Shown here in pieces: positions 1 to 7,123 of a stretch of DNA of 64,000 nt; position 1 is the stretch's first letter, and every line of letters begins with the position of its first letter. The notes beneath the pieces are model-generated. The model searched no databases. It was not told the DNA's origin and worked only from the letters and a program-made list of their open reading frames with translations. Location: assembly GCF_900095135.1 (NCBI RefSeq), contig NZ_LT605205.1, positions 4,092,001-4,156,000 on the forward strand. Reading direction: 5' to 3'. This DNA comes from Proteiniphilum saccharofermentans. GTDB taxonomy: Bacteria > Bacteroidota > Bacteroidia > Bacteroidales > Dysgonomonadaceae. A program made the translations under genes and the position numbers.

Positions 1-1001
1 GCATTGATCTCTCTGTAGCGGGAATAATTGTCATTATCTCTCTTATTCTTTTATTTAGCAATATCCTTCCCAAGCTCTATGCTTCTCAATATCCCCTCCG
101 TTTCGTAGAAAACAATATCCTATTTATCAGATTAATAAATGCACTGGCAAGCCCCTTCTCTTCGTTGCTCGCAAAAAATGCCGCCGCCTTTAACCGTACT
201 CCATCGCAACGGCAGCATGAGATCTCGGCAAATGACCTATCCAAGGCGCTTGAAATCAGGTCTAACGAGATTACGCATGAACAGGAAAAAGAGATGTTAG
301 AGGGAATTATCCGTTTCAAGGATAAACTGGTAGATGATGTATTAGTCTCCAGAAGCGATATAGTGGCTATTGAGTTACAAAAACCTTTTACAGAACTGAT
401 TGATTTTATCGTAGATGCCGGTTTTTCACGTATTCCTGTATTTGAGGAAAATGCTGATAATATTAAAGGAATCCTCTATGTAAAAGATCTACTACCGCAC
501 TTGGGGAAAACACCCTCTTTTAAATGGCAAACGTTGATCCGACCGGCTTATTTTGTGCCGAGGACAAAACGTATCGACGACCTGCTGGAAGAGTTCCGCA
601 CCCAGAAGATCCATATGGCTATCGTAGTGGATGAATATGGAGGCACGTCGGGATTGGTCACGATGGAAGATATCCTTGAGGAAATTGTCGGCGATATCAG
701 TGATGAATATGATGAGGAACTGCCTTTTTACACTATTGAAGCAGATGGCTCTTATATTTTCGAAGGAAAAACCCAGTTAGAGGATTTTATCAAGATCACC
801 CAATTACCGGCAAAAGATTTCGAGGAGATGTCGGAAGAGGTGGACACCCTTGCCGGGTTACTGTTGGAATTGAAAGGCGATTTTCCGAAACGGAAAGAGA
901 GTTTCATTTACAAAAAGCATACTTTCCAGGCAGAAGACCTGAGCAAGAAACGGATTACCAAAGTGCGTTACATCCCTCCAACAGTAAATAATGAGGAATA
1001 A
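1..1001 (+). CDS. gldE: GldE-like CNNM/CBS/CorC membrane protein, 5' end outside window
   Basis: The reading frame is open from base 3, so this is the C-terminal part (332 codons) of a longer protein. The visible start has a hydrophobic segment followed by the end of a CNNM (DUF21) membrane domain. Then come two CBS motifs, the second containing VVDEYGGTSGLVTMEDILEE, and a C-terminal CorC/HlyC domain. This order is that of HlyC/CorC-type proteins; in Bacteroidota the family member next to a phosphopantetheinyl transferase is usually GldE, linked to gliding motility and type IX secretion. The stop codon lies directly against the next start (TAA then ATG at 1002), so the two are probably co-translated. 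The GldE name rests on family and context; a generic hemolysin-C/CorC-type efflux protein is the alternative. Confidence 0.85.
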   Translation, partial: IDLSVAGIIVIISLILLFSNILPKLYASQYPLRFVENNILFIRLINALASPFSSLLAKNAAAFNRTPSQRQHEISANDLSKALEIRSNEITHEQEKEMLEGIIRFKDKLVDDVLVSRSDIVAIELQKPFTELIDFIVDAGFSRIPVFEENADNIKGILYVKDLLPHLGKTPSFKWQTLIRPAYFVPRTKRIDDLLEEFRTQKIHMAIVVDEYGGTSGLVTMEDILEEIVGDISDEYDEELPFYTIEADGSYIFEGKTQLEDFIKITQLPAKDFEEMSEEVDTLAGLLLELKGDFPKRKESFIYKKHTFQAEDLSKKRITKVRYIPPTVNNEE

Positions 1002-1631
1002 ATGCTGATCAGAAGAGAACATACCGATAACGGAGGATTGTTGGGGATTTGGAAGATGGATGAATCTCGTGCAGAACTTTTACAACTTCTTCCGGAACAT
1101 ATGAGATCCGACGCGGTTGAACATATAAAGACCATTCGTTCCGAAAGACGCACCACCGAATGGCTCTCCACCCGTATCCTGTTGTTCATGCTGTTAAACG
1201 AGGAAAAAACCATTCTTAACCATCCGGACGGTAAACCTTATTTGGAAGACGGGACCCACCATATCAGCATATCCCACACAAAAGATTATGCGGCCATTTA
1301 TCTACATAAGACCCATCTAATAGGAATTGATATCGAGATCCGGTCGGAACGGGTCAGAAAGGTAGCCGACAAATTTATCGGGGATACTGAGTACATAGAT
1401 CCTTCACAGAAAACAGTACATCAACTATTGCATTGGTCTGCCAAAGAGAGTATGTTCAAGCTGATGGAAGAGAATGAGATCCATTTCAAGCACCATCTCC
1501 ATATCCAGCCGTTCACTCCCGTATCCAAAGGAATTATAACAGCCACGGAAACCAAAACCGACCTTAACCGTACTTTCAATATACACTATGAAGTACATCC
1601 CGACTATGTGCTTACATGGGTCGCAGGATGA
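1002..1631 (+). CDS. 4'-phosphopantetheinyl transferase (Sfp/AcpS superfamily)
   Basis: A 209-residue protein that should transfer the phosphopantetheine arm of CoA to carrier proteins in the cytoplasm. The superfamily signatures are visible: HISISH at residues 87-92, the magnesium-binding IGIDIE at 107-112 and WSAKES at 145-150. The length fits Sfp-type enzymes rather than the shorter AcpS type. It starts immediately after the gldE stop and shares that operon, a common arrangement in Bacteroidota. The natural carrier protein substrate cannot be told from sequence. Confidence 0.9.
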   Translation: MLIRREHTDNGGLLGIWKMDESRAELLQLLPEHMRSDAVEHIKTIRSERRTTEWLSTRILLFMLLNEEKTILNHPDGKPYLEDGTHHISISHTKDYAAIYLHKTHLIGIDIEIRSERVRKVADKFIGDTEYIDPSQKTVHQLLHWSAKESMFKLMEENEIHFKHHLHIQPFTPVSKGIITATETKTDLNRTFNIHYEVHPDYVLTWVAG

Positions 1632-1740
1632 CTTCAAGATTCAAGATTCAAAATTCAAGATTGAAGATTTCAGATTTCAGATTTAGAAGTTCTTCACTTT
1701 TCACTTTTAATTTTTCACTCTTAACCGGTAATTACCAAAA
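1632..1740. repeat. low-complexity intergenic word repeat
   Basis: Directly after the transferase stop the DNA consists of short imperfect iterations of ttcaagat/attcaag and tttcagat, then ttcactttt-like words. There is no credible reading frame. Similar word-like spacers occur near 14710-14866, 27030-27180, 29570-29700 and 44575-44640. Confidence 0.6.
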
Positions 1741-1768
1741 ACGCCCCGAAAAAACTTCCGGAGCGCTC
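1740..1768 (-). terminator. hairpin terminator downstream of tsf
   Basis: On the minus strand a stem of about 9 bp (CGCTCCGGAA with TTCGGGGCG, including G-U pairs) is followed by a T run. It lies about 30 bp past the tsf stop and so should end the r-protein/EF-Ts transcript. Confidence 0.7.
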
Positions 1769-1794
1769 TATTTATTAAATCGCAAAAATATATC

Positions 1795-2616
1795 TTACAC
1801 GTTCAACGATACACGTTTGAATGTAGTAACAGATAACTCTTTATCGCTTTCTTTCAGAAACTGTTCAATGGTCTTCTTGGAGTCTTTCACATATTCCTGT
1901 TGAAGAAGAGTCGATTCCTTGTAGAACTTCTGCAATGCTCCTTCCGCAATCCTGTCGAGCAGGTTTTCCGGTTTACCGGCTTCGCGTGCTTTGTCTCGTG
2001 CAATTCCCAACTCCTTTTCCTTCACTTCGGCAGGAATACCTTCGGGTGTAACAGAAATCGGATTCATGGCAGCGACCTGCATTGCCACATCTTTCGCTAC
2101 GTGCTCATCCACATCAGCCTTATTAAAACCGACGATGGTCGCCAGCTTGTTACCCATATGGATATAAGAGGTAACATAGGGAGCAGTAATGTATTCGTAG
2201 AAACCCAATTCCATTTTTTCACCTGTAGCCCCGATCTTATCGGTAATCAGTTGTGACACCGTACCGTTGGAAAGTTCCACTGCAAGCAGTTGTTCAAGAC
2301 TCTCCGGTTTGTGGGCGATGGCCGCATCAAGTATCTGCTGTGTCAAAGCGATGAATTCTTCATTCTTTGCCACAAAGTCTGTTTCACACTGTAACGCCAC
2401 TACCGCAGCGAAATCACCTTCTGTCTTTGCCAATACGCAACCTTCAGATGCTTCGCGATCTTCACGTTTTGCAGCTACAGCCTGTCCTTTTTTACGGATT
2501 ATTTCCATGGCTCCATCGAAATCCCCGTTCGCTTCATTCAGTGCATTTTTGCAATCCATCATCCCCGCACCGGTCATTTTGCGTAGATGCTGGATATCCG
2601 CCATTGTTACTGCCAT
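1795..2616 (-). CDS. tsf: translation elongation factor Ts
   Basis: A 273-residue nucleotide exchange factor for EF-Tu. The N-terminal UBA-like segment includes TGAGMMDCKNAL, and the core TDFVAKN motif is at residues 79-85. Length is normal for Bacteroidota. The chosen start gives MAVTMADI, which matches the usual N-terminus in the group. It lies 31 bp downstream of rpsB and is followed by a terminator hairpin, so rpsB-tsf form a transcription unit, as in most bacteria. Confidence 0.97.
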   Translation of the reverse strand: MAVTMADIQHLRKMTGAGMMDCKNALNEANGDFDGAMEIIRKKGQAVAAKREDREASEGCVLAKTEGDFAAVVALQCETDFVAKNEEFIALTQQILDAAIAHKPESLEQLLAVELSNGTVSQLITDKIGATGEKMELGFYEYITAPYVTSYIHMGNKLATIVGFNKADVDEHVAKDVAMQVAAMNPISVTPEGIPAEVKEKELGIARDKAREAGKPENLLDRIAEGALQKFYKESTLLQQEYVKDSKKTIEQFLKESDKELSVTTFKRVSLNV

Positions 2617-2647
2617 ATTCTATATACTTATATTTTTGATTATAATC

Positions 2648-3505
2648 TTATTCGTCAACTTCTACATCCTTCGCAAACTTGCTCACTACGGCAGCTTTCA
2701 TCGCTTCGGTATCTTCTTTCTTCACGCGCTCTTTCTTGGCTGCTTTCGATTTGCGTTCCCGGCGTTGCGGGGCGTCTTCGTCCTGCTCTTCGGCAGCGGC
2801 GGCATCTGCTTTTTCCACTTTACGCTCGTCCAGTCCTTCTTTAATGGATTCACAAAGGAAAGCAAGTATCAGGTCAACCGCTTTGGCGGCATCGTCGTTA
2901 GCGGGGATCACAAAATCAATATTGGAGGGATCTGAATTGGTATCGACAATACCAAATACAGGAATGCCGAGACGTTCAGCCTCTTTCACCGCAATCTGTT
3001 CTTTCATTACATCTACCACAAAAATTGCAGAAGGAAGACGGGTAAGATCCTGAATGGAACCCAGCATCTTCTCGAGCTTCGCACGTTGACGGGTAATTTG
3101 CAGTTTCTCACGTTTAGAGAGCGTATCGAACGTACCATCTTTGATCATCTTATCGATGCTACCCATTTTCTTCACTGCCTTGCGGATAGTGGGGAAGTTG
3201 GTAAGCATACCGCCCGGCCAACGTTCGATCACATAAGGCATATTCACGCTTTGCGCTTTCTCTTCAACCACAGGTTTCGCCTGCTTTTTAGTTGCGACAA
3301 AGAGTATTTTCTTACCTGCTTTGGCAATCTGTTTTAAAGCGGCAGCAGCTTCTTCTGCCTTAGCGATAGTTTTGTAGAGGTCAATAATATGGATTCCGTT
3401 ACGCTCCATAAAGATATAAGGAGCCATTGCAGGATTCCATTTTCTTTTTAAGTGACCGAAATGCGCTCCGGCCTCAAGAAGTTGGTCAAATTCTAATTTT
3501 GCCAT
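2648..3505 (-). CDS. rpsB: 30S ribosomal protein S2
   Basis: A 285-residue protein that begins with the characteristic S2 sequence including GAHFGHLKRKWNP, and later has RWPGGMLTNF and the VFGIVDTNSDP segment. The C-terminal 40 or so residues are a charged Lys/Glu/Ala-rich tail, longer than in E. coli but usual for Bacteroidota. It sits upstream of tsf and downstream of rplM-rpsI. A 10-bp inverted repeat lies in its leader at 3549-3605. Confidence 0.98.
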   Translation of the reverse strand: MAKLEFDQLLEAGAHFGHLKRKWNPAMAPYIFMERNGIHIIDLYKTIAKAEEAAAALKQIAKAGKKILFVATKKQAKPVVEEKAQSVNMPYVIERWPGGMLTNFPTIRKAVKKMGSIDKMIKDGTFDTLSKREKLQITRQRAKLEKMLGSIQDLTRLPSAIFVVDVMKEQIAVKEAERLGIPVFGIVDTNSDPSNIDFVIPANDDAAKAVDLILAFLCESIKEGLDERKVEKADAAAAEEQDEDAPQRRERKSKAAKKERVKKEDTEAMKAAVVSKFAKDVEVDE

Positions 3506-3548
3506 TTTTGTTTTTTAATTTATTCGTTTACATTCTTTTTCTAAACCG

Positions 3549-3605
3549 AATCGTAAGGTAAATTACCCCAATTCTCCATTGATGTCGGATAACGTCCTTA
3601 CGATT
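3549..3605 (-). promoter_or_regulatory. candidate rpsB leader stem
   Basis: The 195-bp gap between rpsI and rpsB holds a perfect 10-bp inverted repeat: AATCGTAAGG at 3549-3558 and CCTTACGATT at 3596-3605, about 45 nt upstream of the rpsB start. A second short stem (GCCAA/TTGGC) lies at about 3625-3645. There is no T run after them, so a regulatory leader seems likelier than a terminator. Autogenous control by S2 is only an inference from other bacteria. Confidence 0.45.
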
Positions 3606-3700
3606 TAGATACTAAACGTCATAACCGCCAAGCGGCTTTTATTGGCATACCCCGAAAAGATACCAACAACGGGAATCTTCCGGATCGTATGGCCAGAGTA

Positions 3701-4087
3701 TTAACGCTTGGAGAACTGGAATCTTTTCCTGGCTTTGGGCTGTCCCGGTTTCTTTCTTTCCACCACTCGGGGGTCACGGGTCATGAAGCCTGCAGCTCTC
3801 AATGCGGGTTTATCTTCAGCATTGATTTTTACCAATGCGCGGGCAATACCTAATCTGGCTGCTTCCGATTGTCCTTTGTAACCACCGCCATCGAGGTTGA
3901 TCCTGATGTCGTATTTATCAGCTACGTTCAGGGTGTTGAGCGGCTGTTTTACAATAAACTGAAGGATAGAAGAAGGGAAATAGTTCTCCAGATCGCGTTT
4001 ATTGATCACAATCTTGCCGGTACCTTCTGTAACAAAAACACGGGCTACGGCTGCTTTGCGTCTTCCTATTGCATTTACTGCTTCCAT
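3701..4087 (-). CDS. rpsI: 30S ribosomal protein S9
   Basis: A 128-residue protein with the family hallmarks: the N-terminal AIGRRKAAVARVF and the very basic C-terminus ending in KARKRFQFSKR, which reaches towards the P-site tRNA. It follows rplM with one base between stop and start, the near-universal rplM-rpsI pair. Confidence 0.98.
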   Translation of the reverse strand: MEAVNAIGRRKAAVARVFVTEGTGKIVINKRDLENYFPSSILQFIVKQPLNTLNVADKYDIRINLDGGGYKGQSEAARLGIARALVKINAEDKPALRAAGFMTRDPRVVERKKPGQPKARKRFQFSKR

Positions 4088-4088
4088 A

Positions 4089-4544
4089 TTATTTTAGCGT
4101 ATTAATATCTAATTTTTTGGGTTTCTGGGCCTGGTGGGGATGTTCGTTTCCTGCATAAACATACATGTTCTTGATGATAGCATCGCCTAATTTATTTTTC
4201 GGCAGCATCCCTTTCACTACTTTTCTGAAAAGTCTGTCGGGACCTTTTGCCATCAAATCGGCAGGAGTATATTCGCGTTGTCCGCCGGGATAACCGGAAT
4301 AACGCAAATAAATACGATCTGTCCATTTGTTACCCGAAAGCGCAACCTTGTCGGCATTCAGGATGATTACATTATCACCACAATCCACATGCGGGGTAAA
4401 GCTTGCCTTGTACTTTCCTCTCAGCAGTTTGGCTACTTTGGAACAGAGACGGCCCAACGGTTGCCCGGTGGCATCAATTTCAACCCATTCTTTCTGTGCC
4501 GTTTCCTTGTTTACAGAAATAGTTTTATAACTTAGTGTATCCAC
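4089..4544 (-). CDS. rplM: 50S ribosomal protein L13
   Basis: A 151-residue protein with the L13 core WVEIDATGQPLGRLCSKVA, the GDNVIILNA segment and VVKGMLPKNKLGD. It is the first gene of the leftward rplM-rpsI-rpsB-tsf block. A strong promoter lies at 4678-4708, giving a leader of roughly 125 nt with a possible regulatory fold. Confidence 0.98.
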   Translation of the reverse strand: MDTLSYKTISVNKETAQKEWVEIDATGQPLGRLCSKVAKLLRGKYKASFTPHVDCGDNVIILNADKVALSGNKWTDRIYLRYSGYPGGQREYTPADLMAKGPDRLFRKVVKGMLPKNKLGDAIIKNMYVYAGNEHPHQAQKPKKLDINTLK

Positions 4545-4586
4545 TTTTGTTGATTTTAATTAGTAAATTACTGTGAAGTCGATCCT

Positions 4587-4629
4587 CACCGCCCTTATTT
4601 TGCCCGGCTAAGGTGGGTTTGGCAAATAA
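4587..4629 (-). promoter_or_regulatory. candidate L13 leader with two competing stems
   Basis: In the predicted leader of rplM two pairings overlap. One joins 4595-4604 with 4621-4629 (TTATTTGCC against GGCAAAATAA, one bulge). The other joins 4593-4597 with 4609-4613 (CCTTA/TAAGG), extendable by 4587-4590 with 4612-4615. They cannot form together, as expected for a switchable r-protein leader. Seen by eye only. Confidence 0.35.
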
Positions 4630-4677
4630 AAAGCTCTGAATCAAACCTTTAATTGATAAAAACTAATAATCGGACTG

Positions 4678-4708
4678 CAAAGTTACAATAATTCAGAAAA
4701 TTAGCAAA
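4678..4708 (-). promoter_or_regulatory. promoter of the rplM operon
   Basis: On the minus strand TTTG (4705-4708) is separated by 19 nt from TAACTTTG (4678-4685). This is an exact match to the Bacteroidota primary sigma factor pattern (-33 TTTG, -7 TAnnTTTG). Confidence 0.8.
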
Positions 4709-4710
4709 CT

Positions 4711-4753
4711 ATTCATACGATTATTTTATTGTTTTATTTCGATATATGGAACC
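4711..4753. repeat. dispersed intergenic repeat, copy A
   Basis: This stretch begins CATACGATTATTTTATT and ends TATATGGAAC. It is nearly identical to 57512-57551 and related to 31441-31490. It lies just upstream of the rplM promoter. Confidence 0.6.
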
Positions 4754-4911
4754 TTTGATGACTAAAATAATTCCGGTCGCCTCCTTCGGCGATGCAGGTG
4801 TTTTTTCTGCATATCCTAAGTTCAACTTAGAAGTGCAACATCCACGTGTTGTTTTTTGAAATGATTCTTCACAACAATCATGAAAAACACCGCGGGGGTT
4901 TGCCTAACGGC

Positions 4912-4931
4912 CGGGGGCGCGCAAGCCCCCG
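4912..4931 (+). other. GC-rich hairpin upstream of transposase
   Basis: CGGGGGC (4912-4918) pairs perfectly with GCCCCCG (4925-4931) around a 6-nt loop. With the next hairpin it may block read-through transcription from neighbouring genes into the transposase, a known way for insertion sequences to limit expression. Confidence 0.55.
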
Positions 4932-4962
4932 AAGAGAGTCGGACAGCAACATAAAAGAAAAA

Positions 4963-4978
4963 GGAGACCGAAGTCTCC
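4963..4978 (+). other. tetraloop hairpin just upstream of transposase start
   Basis: GGAGAC (4963-4968) and GTCTCC (4973-4978) enclose a CGAA loop, 15 bp before the transposase ATG. It could hide the ribosome-binding region on read-through transcripts. Confidence 0.55.
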
Positions 4979-4993
4979 CTAAAATTAACTATT

Positions 4994-5953
4994 ATGTTGC
5001 TTATGAAAAAATACAAACAGTTAACTTCAGAACAAAGGTACGCGATTTATTTAGGTTTAGAAAACGGTGACACCCAGCGGACGATCGCGAGCTTGATAGG
5101 TGTCAGTCCTTCAGCGGTGTCCAGGGAGTTGCAGCGCAACAAGGACAAGCGCGGGGGCTACTCGTGGCGACTGGCCCACGAGATGGCGATGGAGAGAAGG
5201 GAACGCCTGCCCGGCAACCGGGCCACCCCGGAATGGATCAAACAAAAGGTGATCCGGCTCGTGCGCAAGGACTGGTCGCCCGGGCAAATCAGCGGACACC
5301 TGAGAAAGAAGGAGAATATCCGGGTCTCCCACGAGACCATCTACAAGTGGATCCGGGAGGACAAGAAGGCCGGGGGCGACCTTTACAAGCATTGCCGTCA
5401 CAGGCTCAAGCACCGCAAGAGACCGGTGGGCTCCGTTAGAGGCATCCCCAACCGCAGGAGCATCCGGGAAAGGCCCGTGGAGGCCGACGGGAAGCGCTTC
5501 GGCGACTTCGAGATGGACACGATGATAGGGGCCGACCAGTCGGAGGCGATACTGACGGTGACGGAAAGGAAGACGAACCTCGTGATGATCGGGGAACTGC
5601 CCCGCGGAAGGGACTCGAAAGGGTTGGCCAAGGTGCTGTGCCGCATGTTGCTACCCTACAAGGACGTGATAAGGACGATCACCACGGACAACGGCTTGGA
5701 GTTCGCGGCGCACGAACGGATCACGGAGATGCTGGAAGCCCCGGTGTACTTCACCGACCCCTATTCGGCATGGCAAAAAGGATCGATCGAAAACGCGAAC
5801 AAGCTCATCCGGCAATACATCCCCAAGGGGGCGTCCTTCAAGGACTATCCACCCGACAGATTGAAGCGGATACAGCACAGGCTGAATGAAAGACCGAGGA
5901 AAAAATTGGACTTTAACACACCCAAAGTTGAGTTTTACAAACAATTAATGTAA
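4994..5953 (+). CDS. IS30-family transposase
   Basis: A 319-residue DDE transposase. The N-terminus holds a helix-turn-helix (residues about 10-50, with RTIASLIGVSPSAVSREL typical of IS30). A DDE catalytic core follows: first Asp in FGDFEMDTMIG, second in TITTDNGLEF, and Glu in GSIENANKLIRQYIPKG. Length and motif order fit intact IS30 proteins such as the IS4351 type. ATG at 4994 was chosen; an in-frame ATG at 5003 is possible. Codons are GC-rich compared with the neighbours. No frameshift is seen, so the element may be active. Confidence 0.95.
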   Translation: MLLMKKYKQLTSEQRYAIYLGLENGDTQRTIASLIGVSPSAVSRELQRNKDKRGGYSWRLAHEMAMERRERLPGNRATPEWIKQKVIRLVRKDWSPGQISGHLRKKENIRVSHETIYKWIREDKKAGGDLYKHCRHRLKHRKRPVGSVRGIPNRRSIRERPVEADGKRFGDFEMDTMIGADQSEAILTVTERKTNLVMIGELPRGRDSKGLAKVLCRMLLPYKDVIRTITTDNGLEFAAHERITEMLEAPVYFTDPYSAWQKGSIENANKLIRQYIPKGASFKDYPPDRLKRIQHRLNERPRKKLDFNTPKVEFYKQLM

Positions 5954-6001
5954 ATTGCACTTGCTGCTTGACTCTGCCTATACAACAAATCATCAAATTA
6001 T

Positions 6002-6032
6002 TTTGCGTTTTGACAAAAATAGTGTATTTTTG
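6002..6032 (+). promoter_or_regulatory. promoter of tRNA-Arg
   Basis: TTTG (6002-6005), 19 nt, then TATTTTTG (6025-6032): an exact Bacteroidota promoter. The predicted transcript would start a few bases before the tRNA at 6047. Confidence 0.8.
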
Positions 6033-6046
6033 TACCCGCAAATGAG

Positions 6047-6120
6047 GGCTCCGTAGCTTAACTGAATAGAGCATCTGACTACGGATCAGAAGGTTACAGG
6101 TTTGAATCCTGTCGGAGTCA
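6047..6120 (+). tRNA. tRNA-Arg (anticodon ACG)
   Basis: A 74-nt cloverleaf. The acceptor stem GGCTCCG pairs with CGGAGTC (one G-U), followed by discriminator A at 6120. The anticodon stem ATCTGA/TCAGA encloses CTACGGA, with anticodon ACG at 6081-6083. The T arm reads ACAGG TTTGAAT CCTGT. CCA is not encoded. ACG is normally edited to ICG to read CGU/CGC/CGA. It has its own promoter and terminator and sits at the edge of a variable region, a typical insertion hotspot. Confidence 0.95.
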
Positions 6121-6133
6121 CGCTAACAATCAA

Positions 6134-6170
6134 ACACTTATCGATGAATTTCGGTGAGTGTTTTTTTCTT
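6134..6170 (+). terminator. intrinsic terminator of tRNA-Arg
   Basis: An 11-bp stem (6134-6144 with 6151-6161, including G-U pairs) with a 6-nt loop is followed by a run of T's. It lies 14 nt after the tRNA. Confidence 0.85.
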
Positions 6171-6197
6171 TTGAGTAAACTATGGCTCACTCGTAAA

Positions 6198-6216
6198 AAT
6201 GGGGCATAACGGGTCG
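6198..6216. repeat. fused repeat-border remnant
   Basis: CATAAC and GTTATG form a 6-bp inverted repeat around a short centre. The two halves look like the outer ends of two border palindromes (see 6655-6799) joined after loss of what lay between them. Confidence 0.4.
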
Positions 6217-6296
6217 GTTATGTGCTGGCATTTTATTCGGATTAATAGTATTTTTCAATTCCACCAAATCCTGTTATCTTTTTATTCTCTTTTGTT

Positions 6297-6608
6297 TTAC
6301 TTACGAAATGGTTTAACCGCTTTGCTTGCAATCGCATCTGCTCCTGTTAGATAGAATTCATCTATTTCGTTTTTATTAATAAAGTCTGCGAACTCCTCAC
6401 TGCTTAATGCGTTTCCTTTGTATTTTGTGAAAACTTTTTTTGATACTATTTTCAAATCCGAAGCACATAACGGTTGCGGTATGGCCAGTAACGGATTGCG
6501 GAGCGACGTTCCTATCAACCGAGACGTAAGATTGATGCGGATGATGAACTTCGCATACCCCTGAAACCCTGAATTAAAATCAGGTTTTATCTCATTAGGA
6601 TGATACAT
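6297..6608 (-). pseudogene. chimeric remnant of an isochorismatase-like cysteine hydrolase
   Basis: An open frame of 103 codons. Its second half (KVFTKYKGNALSSEEFADFI and DEFYLTGADA) resembles the middle of isochorismatase-like cysteine hydrolases. The catalytic cysteine region that should follow is missing: the frame ends a few residues after GADAIAS. The first half has no family resemblance and reads through repeat-border DNA at about 6460-6530. The likely origin is a deletion joining repeat DNA to a gene fragment. No function is expected. Confidence 0.5.
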
Positions 6609-6654
6609 TTTATCTTTTTATCTGTTCTGTTGGTTGTGTTTTTTTAATGCCCGC

Positions 6655-6799
6655 TAACAGTTTGCGGCTTTGCGTTCGGGCGGGGCTTTTACCACGAAAC
6701 TTCCTTATGAAGCCGACACACCAAATTTAGCACAAATTTTCATGCGAAGCCGTTCCCTCCCCCCCCCGCCTGACGCAAAACCGCTATGGCACGTTGTTA
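6655..6799. repeat. 145-nt imperfect palindrome, attC-like cassette border
   Basis: The outer ends are TAACA (6655-6659) and TGTTA (6795-6799). The inner arms 6664-6685 and 6764-6784 are complementary at about 18 of 22 positions (both read GCGG-TTTGCGT-GGCGGGG in the same sense). A small AAATTT palindrome lies near the tip. This resembles the folded shape of integron attC sites, but the GTTRRRY core is not matched exactly. The stop codon of the nuclease fragment overlaps the right end. Confidence 0.6.
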
Positions 6800-7096
6800 T
6801 ATCATTCGTTTGTATGGTTCTTTTTCTATAATTGCTGATTTAATCTTGTCCCGCAGGTAATTTTTAAAGTCAATCTCTCCGTCAATTACTTTGACAAATT
6901 CTTCCAAGTCAAACATTACAAGCAACGCATTTTTTACCAATGCTTCTTTTGCAGCTGTCACACCTGACGGTGAGTATCCTGATGCTGAAATAAAAATTCC
7001 ATGTGCATTTGCTCTATGATAAATTCTACCCAAATGAGAAAATATGTCATCGCTGTTGAATTTAGCACTGAACCTGCCATTTTGCCAAACTGCCTG
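6797..7096 (-). pseudogene. 5'-truncated PDDEXK-type restriction endonuclease fragment
   Basis: The frame is open from 7096, but the first plausible start is a TTG at 7033. The protein includes HLGRIYHRANAHGIFISASG followed by ALLVMFDLEEFVKVI, the second half of Mrr-like/restriction endonuclease-like domains. The N-terminal part with the catalytic Asp is absent; upstream there is only border-like DNA and then the next gene. It ends exactly at a cassette border palindrome. Probably a dead remnant of another defence gene. Confidence 0.55.
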
Positions 7097-7123
7097 TTAC
7101 CGGCTAGGCTTCTTGGCTGTCCA

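Larger units (their letters stand above)
4821..5973 (+). mobile_element. IS30-family insertion sequence (about 1.15 kb)
   Basis: One transposase gene is flanked by an imperfect inverted repeat: TTCAACTTAGAAGTGCAA at 4821-4838 and, inverted, the sequence at 5954-5972 (shared blocks TCAA and AAGTGCAA). No convincing target duplication was found. The interior is clearly richer in G+C than the flanks, which suggests recent arrival from another genome. Between the left end and the gene lie two strong hairpins (4912-4931 and 4963-4978). The element sits between the rplM promoter region and a tRNA-Arg gene. Confidence 0.85.

Noticed and set aside
2267-2935. Long plus-strand open frame across tsf and rpsB
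   Set aside because: It is antisense to two certain genes, has unlikely composition and no family resemblance; a shadow frame.
4822-5016. Small minus-strand frame at the left end of the IS element
   Set aside because: It spans the hairpins and inverted repeat and has no resemblance to known IS accessory proteins.
6655-6799. Canonical integron attC site
   Set aside because: The shape fits, but the GTTRRRY/RYYYAAC cores are not matched exactly and no integrase gene is in the window, so only attC-like is claimed.
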